A program made the position numbers and the translations under genes. A model generated the notes under the pieces. That model made no database searches and was not told the DNA's origin. It worked only from the letters and a program-made list of their open reading frames with translations. Positions 47,605 to 59,468 of a DNA stretch of 64,000 bases are shown here, in pieces. Each line of letters opens with the position of its first letter. The first letter of the stretch is position 1. Source of the stretch: Annona cherimola (Eukaryota; Streptophyta; Magnoliopsida; Magnoliales; Annonaceae); assembly GCA_030490835.1 (NCBI GenBank), contig CM059972.1:15229764-15293763 (forward strand), read 5' to 3'.

Positions 47605-49925
47605 AGTTAGGAAACGTGATTCGGGAAGATATGGATCACAGCGGAAACCCACACAATAAAATAAGATCAAATAAATAACAGTAAGATCACACACAAGAAG
47701 ACATCAAGATTTAAGTGGAAAATTCTTCAAATCAAGAAGAAAAAAACCACGGGAAAGAGATACCAATCCACTAGAATAAATAGGTTACAGAGATATACAT
47801 AAAATACCTCACTCATATTCTATGGATGCCTTACACAGACTCTAAACAAGAATACTTTGATAACCTCTCTCTCACGTCCCGACGGGATACCTCTCAAGAT
47901 TCCGCTGAATCTCTAACTGATACATCTATAAATATGACTTCTATAGCTCTTACGCAAAATCAATACGCAATACTAGTCGTACACAACTAAACTACCTAGT
48001 ATACACAATCCTAATCCCAGCAGAATACAAGACATCTAACAAATCTCCACATTGACTTGAATGCTGCATACATTGCGCTGCAATATGCATCATGGCATCA
48101 ATCTTGCACTTGATTATGCATTAGCTACGAACAACATGAATTGCATTCCATTTTCCAAAACCATTGTATTATCAGGACTCCTCAGACTTTCCACGATTCA
48201 ATGCCAACGCATTCTCAGGATCTTAAAGCCACCGTCCGTTGCTGATTTAGGAAAACTCAGTCTATCTCCATGTGCTCTTCATGCATCCTTCGTATCAGCA
48301 CAACCATAGACCATCAAAAGATCTGCTAATGAGTTATTGCTTCAAAACAGATCGAACTTGTTTCCTTCTGATCAATCTCGATCTACGTGATCCAACCTGA
48401 TCACGTCCAACGATGTAGCATCCTCTTAATTTACACCGCCCACAAGAAGCACACTACCTCATCTCACTCAGATCTCCACATCAATGCAGAACATCCGTAG
48501 CTCTGTGAAGTCCACTTGCTCCACCGCAATCTGAACCACCCATTAGATCTCACATAATCGAAGCAAAATCTGCCCAAACAGACATCACCATTGCGTTCAA
48601 AGCACCCAAAACATAAAAATACATACTTTGAGCACCCAAAACGGACTTCAAAATTATCCAATCAAGCCGCATGTGCACAACTTCCGTGCTCCACCATGCA
48701 CCATAAGTGCAATCATTATTTCCTAGCATGCACACTATTGTGCATCTCAATGAACCAAAATATCACTTTCTTCCCCGAACAGAAGATGAACGAGAAAACC
48801 AGCCAGGAAAACCCATCATAAAAAATCCCTAGCTGCTACAGCTAGAACCCACCAATTGCCAGATGCCGGACTGCACAATCAAGGACTGCACAATCAGCAC
48901 CTGTCGGACGTCACAGCACTGGATTCCGTTTCGGACGAACTGTTTGCTGCACCTGAAAACTTTTCTGGTCGCCGGAAGTCACCGTGAAAAACTTACTGCC
49001 GCTTTCTTCTCTCTTCTCTATTGCCGGTGAGTTTTTTTGGTTGCCTCAATGCTGCCGGCTCCTCCTTCCTCATCGCCGGCGTTCCGCCGGTCTTTGCTAC
49101 TCGTTGCCGGCGTCCTAGATCTGCTCGTCAGGATTCGCAGACACGCTGCTTGCTACCCAACGCCGGTCCTGGTCGTCCGCCTTCTACAGTGCCGGCGCGG
49201 AAGCACTAGCCATCTCCTTCTGCGAAATCAGCACCGCTCAAACAAAACCTCCTCTTCTCTAATGTTGCCGCTGACCACCATCAATCCGGTCCACCACCTT
49301 GCCATCAGATCTGTGTTGCCGCTGCCAGCATAGCCATCGCTGTAATCCTTCAATGACAAACACCATGAAACCCAGTGCCTTCACAATCAACGACCTGTCA
49401 TAATCTTGCTTGCCAAGAAACCATTGAATCGCTCCCTGAATTACATAAATCTTTCCCCAGGGCTCTGTTAACATTTGTTAGGAAACGTCATTCGGGGAGA
49501 TACGAATCACATGGGAAGCACAAACAATAAATTAGGATCAAATAAATAATAGCAAAGTCACACATGAGAAGACACCAAGATTTACATGGAAAATCCTACA
49601 AACTAAGAAGGGAAAAACCATGGGAGAGATATACCAATCTACTAGAATATATAGGTTTATAGAGATACACAAAGAATACCTCACGCATATTCTCTAGATA
49701 CCTCACACATACCCTAAATAAGAACACTTTAATAACTCACTCTCTCACGTCCCAAAGGGACACCTCTCAAGGTTCCATTGAATCTCTAACTGATGCATCT
49801 ATAAATAAGACTTCTATAGCTCTTACGCAAAACGAATACACAAACCAGTCGCACACAACTAAACTATCCAGGATACGCAATCCCAATCCCAATCCCAATC
49901 CCAGCAGAATACAAGACATATAATA
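47605..49925 (-). mobile_element. Non-autonomous LTR retrotransposon, complete, with CCTCC duplication
   Basis: LTRs lie at 47605-48041 and 49476-49925 and are clearly homologous along their whole length. The 5-bp flanks are CCTCC on both sides (47600-47604 and 49926-49930). On the minus strand the 5' LTR (49925-49476) is followed by GTTAACAGAGCC, a weakened tRNA-Met primer site. Just before the 3' LTR stands the purine-rich AATGTGGAGATT, as in plant copia elements. The 1.4-kb interior (48042-49475) has no gag, protease, integrase or reverse transcriptase; part of it (48950-49330) is rich in GCCGG. It must have moved using another element's proteins. Confidence 0.88.
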
Positions 49926-49930
49926 CCTCC

Positions 49931-50208
49931 TATGCTCAACTTCTTGTCATAAGAATTCATTTTGCAAGCTCCCTCAATTCCTAAAAAAATTCGATTGAGA
50001 GGCAAACATAATGATCCTTTTTTATTAGTTATAATGGATGTAGTTATATAATCCTTTGGTGGGAACAACCCTAAAAATCATTAGAAGACTACTGGCTTCT
50101 TGTGCTCCTTACTTAGCGCTACTCGGAGTTAGCAATGACTACCTCGTCATCTCAGCTCTTGGACTCTTGAAGCTACTGTATGCTCCTACCATCTTTCTTC
50201 TACCAACA
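49931..50208. other. Spacer between two LTR elements
   Basis: This 278-bp stretch continues the sequence interrupted by both neighbours: joined to 47599 on the left and 54939 on the right it rebuilds the earlier locus. No gene was recognised in it. Confidence 0.5.
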
Positions 50209-50463
50209 TGTTGAACAGTTGACATTTTAGTTCAAACAATAAAATTTTGTTAGCATGAAGATTAGTAGGAAATCATAATAGATTTGTTTTTTTATTTTGC
50301 TGTTATTTTTTCAGTTGTAATAGACCACAAATTTGGGTATTCAAAGTAGGAAGAAAGTTGTTATTTTTTATGTATAAATAATTGGTCTTGAATGAAATAA
50401 AGCAAATCAATTTTCCAAACTCCCTTTTTGCACTGTTATTACTTTCCTTGTTTTAATCCAACG
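50209..50463 (+). repeat. 5' LTR of the copia element
   Basis: It starts TGTT. Its last bases are CAACG where the 3' LTR has CAACA, so the terminal CA is mutated. It contains an AAATAAAGCAAATC block near the transcript end. Confidence 0.85.
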
Positions 50464-50465
50464 AG

Positions 50466-50477
50466 TGGTATTAGAGC
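50466..50477 (+). other. Primer binding site of the copia element
   Basis: TGGTATTAGAGC differs by one base from TGGTATCAGAGC, the plant initiator-tRNA-Met site, and lies 2 bp after the LTR. Confidence 0.85.
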
Positions 50478-50539
50478 CTCAATTGGCTTAGAGGATTTGT
50501 GAGAGAAAAAATTGAGAGAAGTCTTATATTTTCAAACCT

Positions 50540-53500
50540 AATGTCAACTAACAATCACCTTTCCTTATTAGCTCTACAAACATTCACTTAAGAGAATTAT
50601 CAAAGAGTGAAGATGCAATCTTACTTAGAAGCCTTTAATCTTTGGGAGATTGTAGCTGAAGACAAGCCCGTGCCTCCATTACCAATAGGTCCTACTTTGG
50701 CACAAATCAAAGCCAACTCTAAAGAAAATGCTAAAAAGTCTAGAGCCAAGACTATTATTCAAAATTTTGTGGAGATTAAATCTTCCCTAGGATCATGGCA
50801 TGCAAGACTTCAAAAGATGCTTGGAACAAATTGAAAGTGGAGTATCAGGAAAACGACAAAACTAAGTAAATGAAGATTTTGAATCTGAAAAGAAATTTTG
50901 AAGCACTAAGCATGAATGAAAATGAGTCCATTAGCAAATACTCCGATAGAATTTTCTTGATTGTCAACCAAGGGGATGTTCGGTAATGTATAAAATTGTG
51001 GAATTGTGAAAAATGGTGGGAAATGAAAAGAGAATATTTTGATAAATGTGTGATTGATAAAAAATAATAGGGGTATAGTTGGAATAAATAGATTTAATGT
51101 ATGTAGTTGGTAGAAAAAATAATTGGAATGTAGGGGTAAAAGTAGAAAAAATAGTGTGATTGATGAAACAATGATTGACCTTGAGAAACCAAATCCCATG
51201 GAAAAACCATGGTTCCCCCACTCACACGTTACCAAACGTCTCCCAAGTTCGGTTGCTTAGTGAGAATTTTCCTGACACAAGGATTGTGGAAAAAATTCTA
51301 GTGACACTTCCTGAAAGGTTTGAATATAAAATTTCCTCTCTTGAAGAGTCTAAAGATCTCACAAAAATTTTGATGGCTGAAATAATAAGTGCTCTTCAAG
51401 CACAGGAGCAAAGGAGGGCTTTGAGGTAAGAAAAAATTACTAAAGGAGCTTCTGATATACAAAATCAGTAAAAATCAGTAAGGAAACAAAAGCAAGACAC
51501 AACTCAACAAGAAGTTGAAAGACAACGATGAAGGCTGTGATGGTAAGAAAAAATTCTCACCTTGTATGCATCGTAAAAAGACTACACACGTGGAGAAATA
51601 CTACTGGTGGAGGCCTGATGCAATATGTGGCAATTGCAAGCAACTTGGGCACGTCACCAAAGTTCGTAAATATAAAAGCAAGGGTTCTTAAAGTAACCAA
51701 CAAGCATAAGCAGCTGAGTCAAAAGCTCAAGGGGAGCAACTCTTTGTTACTTCATATTTTCACAGCATGGATATCGACAATACTTGGCTCATTGACAGTG
51801 GATGCACAAATTATAAGGCATTTAATGCAGCAATATTCAAATATCTTGATGAAAACTATAAAACTACAATAAGAATGGAGACTTCCTTGATGTGAAAGGC
51901 TAAGGTATTACCAAAGTAAAAACTTCTATAGGTATTAAACTTATTACTGATGGGTTATTTGTGTCTGAAATTAGTCAAAATTTATTGATTGTTGGGCAAA
52001 TGTTGGAAAAGGGATACTCCCTTGAATTTAAAGACAATAATTGCACTATTTTTTATAATATTAGAACTAAGTTATTTTGTGTGAAAATGAAGAAGAAAAT
52101 CTTTGTTATGGAATAAAATGAAGCTTATGCAAGTGCAAACTTAAGTGACTCGGATTTGTGGTATAGAAGATTTAGTCACTTTAATCACAAGAGTTTAATC
52201 AATCTCAAAAGGTAGAAGCTTGTTCAAAACATAGCTAAAATCACAAGTGATCCTCATGATTGCGATGCTTGTCAGCAAGGGAAACAAGTAAAGGTTTTAT
52301 TTCTAAAAGCCAAGCTTGGGGGGCCTCTCAAAAGCTGTAACTTGTACACACCGATGTGTGTGGACCCACGATAGTTACATCAATAAATGGTAATCGATAC
52401 TTTCTTCTTTTCATTGATGATTTTTCTAGAATGTGTTGGGTCTATTTTCTCAAAGCTAGAAGTGAAGTTTATGATATGTTTCAGAAATTCAAAAATTATG
52501 TAGAAAACTAAATCAATTCGAAGATTAAAATGTTGAGATTTGATAATGGCAGTGAGTACAGCTCTAGCAAATTTGATAAATTTTGTAGTTACGAAGGAAT
52601 TAAACACCAATTAACTGTCACTTATACACCTCAACAAAGTAGTGTAAGTGAGAGAAAAAATAGGACTGTGATGGAGATAGCTAGGTGCCTAATGTTTGAG
52701 AAAAATTTACCGAAGCATTTCTGAGTTGACGCAATCAACACTTCAGTGTATTTATTAAACAAGCTACCTACTAAGGCTCTCAAAAACAAAACTCCATGTC
52801 AGGCTTGGCATGGTGTGAAGTCATCTGTACATCACCTCAAAGTATTTGGGTGCATTTATTTCTATCAAATTCCTCATCATAAAAGTGACAAACTTGATAA
52901 AAAAAAGTAGAAAAGGAAAATTTTGTTGGTTATAGCCTTGTCATAGAGGGATATAGAGTTTTTTCTTTGAAAGCTCACAAAATTTTGGTGAGTAGGGATG
53001 TTAAATTTAATGAAATGGCAGCTTGGAAATAGGACAATCTTGAGGTTGTGCAATTTAAAATTCTTAATGACAAGCTAAAGCAGCCATATGCTTAACATAT
53101 GATGAAACTTTTGATGATGAACTTGTCAAAAGTACGAGAATATTGCAAGATATATTAGAAGTGTAATCTTGTTATCTCAAAACCTAACAACTTCCTTGAG
53201 GCAAAAACTTCACAAACTTGGAGAAAAGCAATGCAAGAAGAGATTGATATGATCAACAAAATGAAACATGGCAGCTAATTGAAAGGCCTGAAGTGCAGAA
53301 AGTGATTGGAATCAAATGGGTATTCAAAACCAAACTTAATCTTGATGGCTCAATGTGAAGGGATATGCACAAAACAAGGAGTGAATTACCAAGAAACATT
53401 TGCACCAGTTGCAAGGTATGACATCATCAGATTAATTATTGCCTTTGCTACATTCAAAAAATGGGAAATTCATCAACTGGATGTTAAATTAGCATTTTAA

Positions 53501-54545
53501 AATGGATTTCTTGATGAAAATATTTATGTTGAGTAGCCTAATGATTTTATAATTTCTAGAAAAGAGAATTATGTTCATTTGTTGAAAAAAGCTCTCTATG
53601 GTCTTAAACAAGCTCCATGAGCTTAGTATAGTAGAATCGATTACCATTTATTGCAAATTGGTTTCAAGAGAAGTGATAGTGAATGAACTTTATATATTAA
53701 AGGAGAAGGCATCAAAATTCTCGTGGTCTCTTTATATGTCGATGACATGTTAATAAAAGGGGAAGATCTTGGTCTTATTCAATCCTTCAAAACTAAAATT
53801 AATCAAGTTTTTGAAATGACAGACCTAGGATTGATGCAGTATTTTTTGGGTATAGAAGTGAATCGGTCACGACATGACATTTTCATATGTCAGAAAAAAA
53901 TTCAACAGATATCTTAAAGAAATTTTACATAGAAGATTGCAAGAGTATGAACACTCTAATGCCAACAAGTGAAAAATTGAGTAAAAATAATAATGCAAAA
54001 AAAATTGATGAAAGTTTGTTTAGAAGTCTTATAGGCAACCTATTATATCTTTTAGCAACTAGACTAGATATTATGTTTGTTGTGAGTATTTTATTTAGAT
54101 ACATGCATTCTCCATCTAAAAAAACATTTTTCAGTTGTAAAAAGAATACTCAGGTACTTAAAAGGTACCATAAACCTTGATATTTTGTTTAAAAGTCCAG
54201 GAAATGAAGATGCGAAGCTATTAGGATACTCTGATAGTGATTGGGGAGGCCATCTAGATTATTTCAAAAGCGCTTCTGGGAATCTTTTCTCTTTGAGTTT
54301 TGGTGCCTTCACATAGAGCTCAAAGAAGCAAGAAACAACAACACAATCCACAACTGAAACTGAACATATTGCTGCTATGAATCAAGCTATCTAGTTAAGG
54401 AAGCTTCTAATTGATCTTGGTTGTCAACCAAAAGGTCCAACTGAAATCAAATATGATAATTTTTCAGCAATATCAATTTCAAAGAACCCAATGTTTCATG
54501 GCAAGCCAAAATACGTTAAAATCAAGTCTCATTTCATTTAAGAAG
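50540..54545 (+). pseudogene. Copia gag-pol remnant
   Basis: Domains in order: gag (50540-51700) with a decayed zinc knuckle near 51630 (CGNCKQLGHVTKV, last Cys lost); protease near 51780 (WLIDSGCTN); integrase zinc region and core near 52250-52900 (FIDDFSR, FDNGSEY, SVSERKNRT); reverse transcriptase 53220-53900 (QETFAPVARY, SLYVDDML); RNase H 54220-54420 (YSDSDWGG). Many in-frame stops and frameshifts occur. Several are C-to-T or G-to-A changes, for example in the motif before AWY near 53620, where CGA has become TGA and TGG has become TAG. It cannot make a full polyprotein. Confidence 0.92.
50973..51244. mobile_element. MITE inserted in the copia gag region
   Basis: It starts GGGATGTTCGGTAATG and ends GTTACCAAACGTCTCCC with AAG on both sides (50970-50972 and 51245-51247). 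Taking it out with one AAG copy leaves a continuous gag frame (VNQ then VRLLSENF), which proves the insertion and its order: copia first, MITE later. PIF/Harbinger-like by its 3-bp duplication. Confidence 0.9.
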
Positions 54546-54691
54546 TTTAGCAATCAAATAAAATGAATCTGGTACATTGTTCATCTGAAGATTAACTTGT
54601 TGATTTACTCATTAAGGCTCTGCCTAAGGAAAGGTTTGAAATTCTCAGGCAAAAAAAATTGGCGTTTGTCACAAAAAATGCTAAGGACGAG

Positions 54692-54938
54692 TGTTAAACA
54701 ATTGACATTTTAGATCCAACAATAAAATTCTGTTAGCATGAAGACTAGTAGGAAATCATAATAGAATTTTTTTTTGGTTATTTTTTCAGTTGTGAGAGTT
54801 CACGAATTTGGGTATTCAAAGTAGGAAGAAAGTTGTTATTTTTTATGTACAAATAACTGGTCTTGAATGAAATAAAGCAAATCAATTTTGCAAACTTCCT
54901 TCTCGCATTGTTATTGCTTTCTTAGTTTTAATCCAACA
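54692..54938 (+). repeat. 3' LTR of the copia element
   Basis: It starts TGTTAAACA and ends CCAACA, and is preceded by the purine-rich GCTAAGGACGAG. It differs from the 5' LTR at roughly one position in ten by eye, so the insertion is not recent. Confidence 0.85.
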
Positions 54939-54943
54939 CAACC

Positions 54944-55410
54944 TATGTTCCTCCTGCTTTGCCTTTGGGGACAGAAAGAATGCCTGAACCATTATCCCAC
55001 TGTAATAATTCTTGCTAAGAAGAACGCCCACATCGTCAAAGTAGATTGCTGGGTTGGTAACAAATCCTTGATGTAGGGGGTTCAAATATGTCTTTAGCAT
55101 ACCAAAAAGGACAAATACAAAAATTATTTTATTGATTTTATGGCTCACTTTATTGATCCGGTTATTAATTGCCACTCAAATGTACTGACATAAACATAGA
55201 AATTTAACGAGTCACATTCAAAAAATGGGAAAACTGGGGCAGCACATTTTCTAGTATGCTTACGGATCCTTGGTTCAACTGTTCTGGTTTCCAGGGCATT
55301 GGAGTTGCTGGGGGAGCCGGTGGACCATAATCGGTCTTGTGTACCCCGACTTTCCCTTTTTTGTCCTTCCCCCCTTAAAAATGCCACTTTCTTTGATGAT
55401 CCTACATAAG
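54944..55410. other. Unassigned DNA between retroelements
   Basis: Short frames on both strands (for example LNHYPTVIILAKKNAHIVK on the plus strand at about 54990) look coding-like but match nothing I recognise. Confidence 0.35.
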
Positions 55411-55916
55411 TGGGACATGGGTATTGATGAAACTACAAGTTCCCTATCTACTGGTGGAAACCATTCGTCATTACATACATGTGTTCGAAGTATGTCCGTG
55501 TAGCAACCGCCGTGAGCGCTACGATGGGCTTGGATGGTTTTCCTCGCCTTAGAAATATGGATCGTGTTGGATGGGTTTGAGCTGGTTCTTCAAAGTTTCT
55601 GAAATGGTGGCACGGGCTCGATTTTCCTGCATTTCCATGGAGCAAAACGTGTTAGGATAGACGTGGGACATGGGTATTGATGAAACTACAAGTTCCCTAT
55701 CTACTGGTGGAAACCATTCGTCATTACATACATGTGTTCGAAGTATGTCCGTGTAGCAACCGCCGCGAGCGCTACGATGGGCTTGGATGGTTTTCCTCGC
55801 CTTAGAAATATGGATCGTGTTGGATGGGTTTGAGCTGGTTCTTCAAAGTTTCTGAAATGGTGGCACGAGCTCGATTTTCCTGCATTTCCATGGAGCAAAA
55901 CGTGTTAGGATAGACA
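55411..55916. repeat. Two tandem 253-bp copies, nearly identical
   Basis: Copies at 55411-55663 and 55664-55916 differ at two internal positions (GCCGTGAG/GCCGCGAG and CACGGGCT/CACGAGCT) and at the last base. The duplicated unit contains the candidate left edge of the solo LTR (GTCCG/TGTAGCAAC). Confidence 0.95.
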
Positions 55917-57053
55917 ATCTTTAGATAGTTTGGCATGTGAGTGTCCTCCCGTGGATTCAGCGGCATAACGGCTAAGACGGGGCTTTTTATACACAGATCA
56001 AGTCACGTATTCGGCAGCATAACGGCAGCGTATTATGCTGGAATCTGTGGACCCGCGTGCGCCCGCCTTGCCGGAGCGTTAACTCAAACAAGCGCGTTAG
56101 TATATATGCAAAATAAAAAAAATGGAGTCGTCACTGATCTTAAAAGGGAGATCAGTCCCTATTTTCAATGAATAAAGGCACCGGTCTTGCAGATCTGGGA
56201 TCCCGGTCTTCGGATTAAAACGGATATGGCAGAAATCCGTTAACCCGAAGCCGTTTACATCGGCATGAAAAAGGAAAAATAAAATGAAAAATCTGAAGAA
56301 GAGGGAGAGAGAGAGAGAGAGAGAGAGCTAGAGAGGAGAGGAGAAGCCGGGGTGTCGGGGTTTTGCCGCAGACTCCCGTCCTCCTTCTTGGGGATGCCTC
56401 CTCATGTGTGTTTTGAGGAGGGAGGCACCTCCTTTTATAGGTGAGAGCATGGGCCTTGGGCCGCTTGAGTTGTTGGACTTGATCCATAGGCTTGAGCTTT
56501 GCTGGACTTGTAGCACTTGGGGCTTGAGCTTGGTGGACTTCTTCCATAATGGGCTGGAACTTGGTGGGCTAGAGCTTGGCTAAGCCCGTTGTTTTGGGTG
56601 GGCCGTTGTGGAGGACTGATGGACTGTTGTAGAAGAGCCTTCTTTTGAGGCTTGGTGGGCTAGATCTGGTGGGCTGCATTATAGAGCCCAGTTGGTGGCT
56701 TATTGGAGCTTTGCTCCTATAGGCCGGATCTGGTGAGCTGAATCTGGTAGGCTGCATTGTAGAGCCCTGTTGGAGCTTTGCTCCTGTAAGCCGGATCTCG
56801 TGAGCTGGATCTGGTGGGCTGAAGGGTCTGCTTTTGAGGCTTCGTGGAGCTTTGCTCTTGTGGGCAGAGACTGGACAGACCCGTTTAGTGGTGGGCTTGG
56901 CTTGACATCTTTTGTTTTGGACTTGCTCCGAATGGGCTTTTGATTTTTAGAGCCCATTTGCAATTTCTTTGGGGTTGCTCTCTTTTGGGTTGTTGGGCTT
57001 GGATCTTTTTCCATGTGTAGTGTATTTTTGTGCTTAAGGGACGGGTGTCAACA
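55499..57053 (-). mobile_element. Probable solo LTR with GTCCG duplication
   Basis: The right end read on the minus strand starts TGTTGACACCCGTCCC, and the left end starts TGTAGCAACC, so the borders are TG...CA. GTCCG stands on both sides (55494-55498 and 57054-57058). The interior has GGAGTCGTCAC, a polypurine/CT-rich stretch and GGGCTTG-type repeats but no protein domains. The left 253 bp was duplicated afterwards; without that duplication the LTR would be about 1.3 kb. Family unnamed. Confidence 0.55.
56450..56850. repeat. Degenerate minisatellite of TGGTGGGCT / GGAGCTTTGCTCC units
   Basis: Imperfect repeats of CTTGGTGGGCT, GGATCTGGTGAGCTG and TTGGAGCTTTGCTCCT recur many times, with a larger period near 90 bp around 56690-56830. 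They lie inside the probable solo LTR. Confidence 0.7.
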
Positions 57054-57058
57054 GTCCG

Positions 57059-58440
57059 ATAACACTTTCATACTTTTTCCTTGTGTTTTGAAATATTAAC
57101 CTCATCCACTGCCCCAAAATTTGTTATATGCAAAATGTTGCCCATTCTTTGCAGCATCATATAGATTTGACCAACATACAGACATTTGTAAGCAACCCTT
57201 AATGGTGTTTGCATTCAAATAGAAACCGTTGCACATCATGTTATACGCAAACAAAATATACACATAACATTATAGGCGACAATATATATATATTTTTTAA
57301 ATACGTAACTGCCATACACAGCCACATTATATACAACCAGTTTATTTACTGTATACCTTTTTTTGGAAGTAAACGACATCAATTTCATTAAAAAAAACCA
57401 AACTAAATGACATCAAATGCAGATAAAATTCATGTTAAATGTAGCCAAATGAATTGTTCCAAAATTTATTTTAGTGACCTATCCTGCTTTCTTCCTATTC
57501 TAATTGGCCTTCACTTCTACATGGCCGGTTTCAACTACCTGTTTGCTTTTGCCCCATTATGATGGTGAAATCAAAATTTCACTCTTCCCATGACATTTTT
57601 TAAACTTTTGTATATACATCCTCCTATAGGGGTACACACTTGTTTGCAATTAAGTGACATCAAATGCTGGTAAATTCATGTAAATGTATTCAAATGAATT
57701 GTTGCATTAATTTAAGAAAATTTGTTTAGTGATCTATTATCCAAATGAATTTTTGCATTTAAGAAAATTAGTTTAGTGATCTACCCTACTTTCTTCCTAT
57801 TCTAATTGGCCGCCACTTACCATCAAAATAAAAAAAATATATTTGGCCGTCAAGTCTATCTAACCAGTTTCAACTAGCTGTTTGTTTCGTGCCTATAGTG
57901 ACGGTGAAATCAAAATTCACTCTTCCCATCACATTTTTTAAACGAGCTCATCAAGTTTTATACAAATAAGGCCATTGCATAGGCCCCATATGTTTAAAGT
58001 ATAAAATTAATGTAGTAAAATGGTTTAATTTATATATTAATTCAACTTTTAAATCATCTAAAACATTTTTATGTAAATAATTAATTTTATAAATTATTAT
58101 AACATTCTAATGCATCTATAAATAATTCTGATCAACTTTCATAATTTAATATGAAATAGATTTTTAAGCCATTGATGTTGACCAATATGATTAGTCAAGA
58201 TCTTGATTAAAATAATTTTCGTACCATGAGAAACCATTGATGTTGACTAATATGATTAGTCATATTTTCATTTCATCATTACTTTGAGCCTCATCCAAGC
58301 ACTTAGTTGAAACCTCTTCTACATCTCCAGCTATGAAAGCAGGTACATTCTAATTACCCCTCTCACATAGGTAGATTATTCCTTTTTTTTTTCCACTTAC
58401 TTTTTTATATTCTTTTTCTGGGTAATTTTTTTAAAATTTT
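57059..58440. other. Intergenic DNA with an old direct repeat
   Basis: A block at about 57446-57610 (CAAATGAATTGTT ... CTTCCTATTCTAATTGGCC ... GGTGAAATCAAAATT) recurs at about 57741-57945 with an inserted segment. A second small duplication (CATTGATGTTGACCAATATG) lies at about 58172 and 58229. No gene seen. Confidence 0.55.
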
Positions 58441-58697
58441 TGGGGGCATTTGGTAAGAGGTAAAAAAAGTGAAAAAAAATTTATGAAAAAAATTCCCAAA
58501 AGTGAGAGTGTGATGCGATAGAATAGGAGGCAAGGATTATAGAGTAGAAAATAAAAATAAAATAGATAATGTAGTTAAAAATGACGGTAACATAAAAATA
58601 ATAATAAAACAGATAATTTGACAGTTAAAATATCAAATCATATTAGTAAAAAAAAGTAAAAAATTTCCCACATTTCTCAAATGCCAAATAGACTTTT
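58441..58697. mobile_element. MITE with GGGGGCATTTGGTAAGAG ends
   Basis: It begins GGGGGCATTTGGTAAG and ends CAAATGCCAAATAG. The AT-rich interior carries AAAATAGATAATGTAGTTAA-type blocks. Probably a relative of the Tourist-like set. Target duplication not resolved. Confidence 0.5.
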
Positions 58698-59212
58698 TAA
58701 ACTTATTTCTCAAAAAGTTCACATTTAGGACTAGGCCTACAATTTTAGTTTGGTTGACTTAAACCTATTTGACCTAACCTGATATTTTCTAGGGTTTGGG
58801 TTTAATAATTTAAAATTTGGATTTAGAAATTAAGTTTAAATCCAACACAAATGAAATTTGAGATAGATTTGGACTAATAGAGTTCCCACCTTAAACCAAA
58901 ACCTGATCAACTACAATTCCGGTCTCTATCAAAAAAATTATGCATAATGCATGTAGATTTAATAGAGGTAAATATACATTTTTACCAGTCTTTTTATTAG
59001 ATCCATGAAAATTATCTTGAAAAGAGTAAAATATTTGAGCTTTATTATTCTGTAAATAGTTATTTAATATCATATAGTTTGAAATTGATAATATAATCTT
59101 TCTATTTTTGAATATAAATTAATAAGACCAACGAAATTTTAACTTAAATTTTACCTGAATTCAATCCGAATGACCTAAATTGCACCACTATTTAAGATAA
59201 CAACTCTATTTA

Positions 59213-59460
59213 ATGTGTGTTTGTTGTAATGTAAAAGTAAAAAAAAAAAAATTGTGTAAAAAATTTAAAAGCAAAAAAGTGAATTAAAATAATAAGGATA
59301 AAATAGATAGAATAATTATTTAAAAATAAAAAGATTAGAATGTAAAGATAATAATATGAAAGTAACATAGGTAAACAGTACAATATTAAATCATATCAAA
59401 AGATAACAAGGAGTGAATAATTTTAAAAAAAAAACTTTTTTAGCTTTTACTTCATACCAA
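59213..59460. mobile_element. MITE with GTGTGTTTGTTGTAATG ends
   Basis: It starts AATGTGTGTTTGTTGTAATG and ends near CTTCATACCAAACA. Its right end runs into the target duplication of the next element (59460-59468). Confidence 0.55.
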
Positions 59461-59468
59461 ACAAAGAC

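Larger units (their letters stand above)
50209..54938 (+). mobile_element. Ty1/copia LTR retrotransposon, decayed
   Basis: LTRs 50209-50463 and 54692-54938 begin TGTTgAACAgTTGAC / TGTTaAACAaTTGAC and share most positions, with a small indel. The flanks CAACA (50204-50208) and CAACC (54939-54943) match at 4 of 5 bases. A primer binding site follows the 5' LTR. The interior holds gag, protease, integrase, reverse transcriptase and RNase H in copia order, all broken. A MITE sits in gag. Confidence 0.92.

Noticed and set aside
49021..49333. Two overlapping plus-strand frames of 62 and 98 codons
   Set aside because: They sit in the GC-rich interior of the LTR element at 47605-49925, antisense to its direction, with Pro/Ser-rich composition only.
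55448..55898. Two near-identical 65-codon minus-strand frames
   Set aside because: Their identity is due to the 253-bp tandem duplication; no domain supports a duplicated gene.
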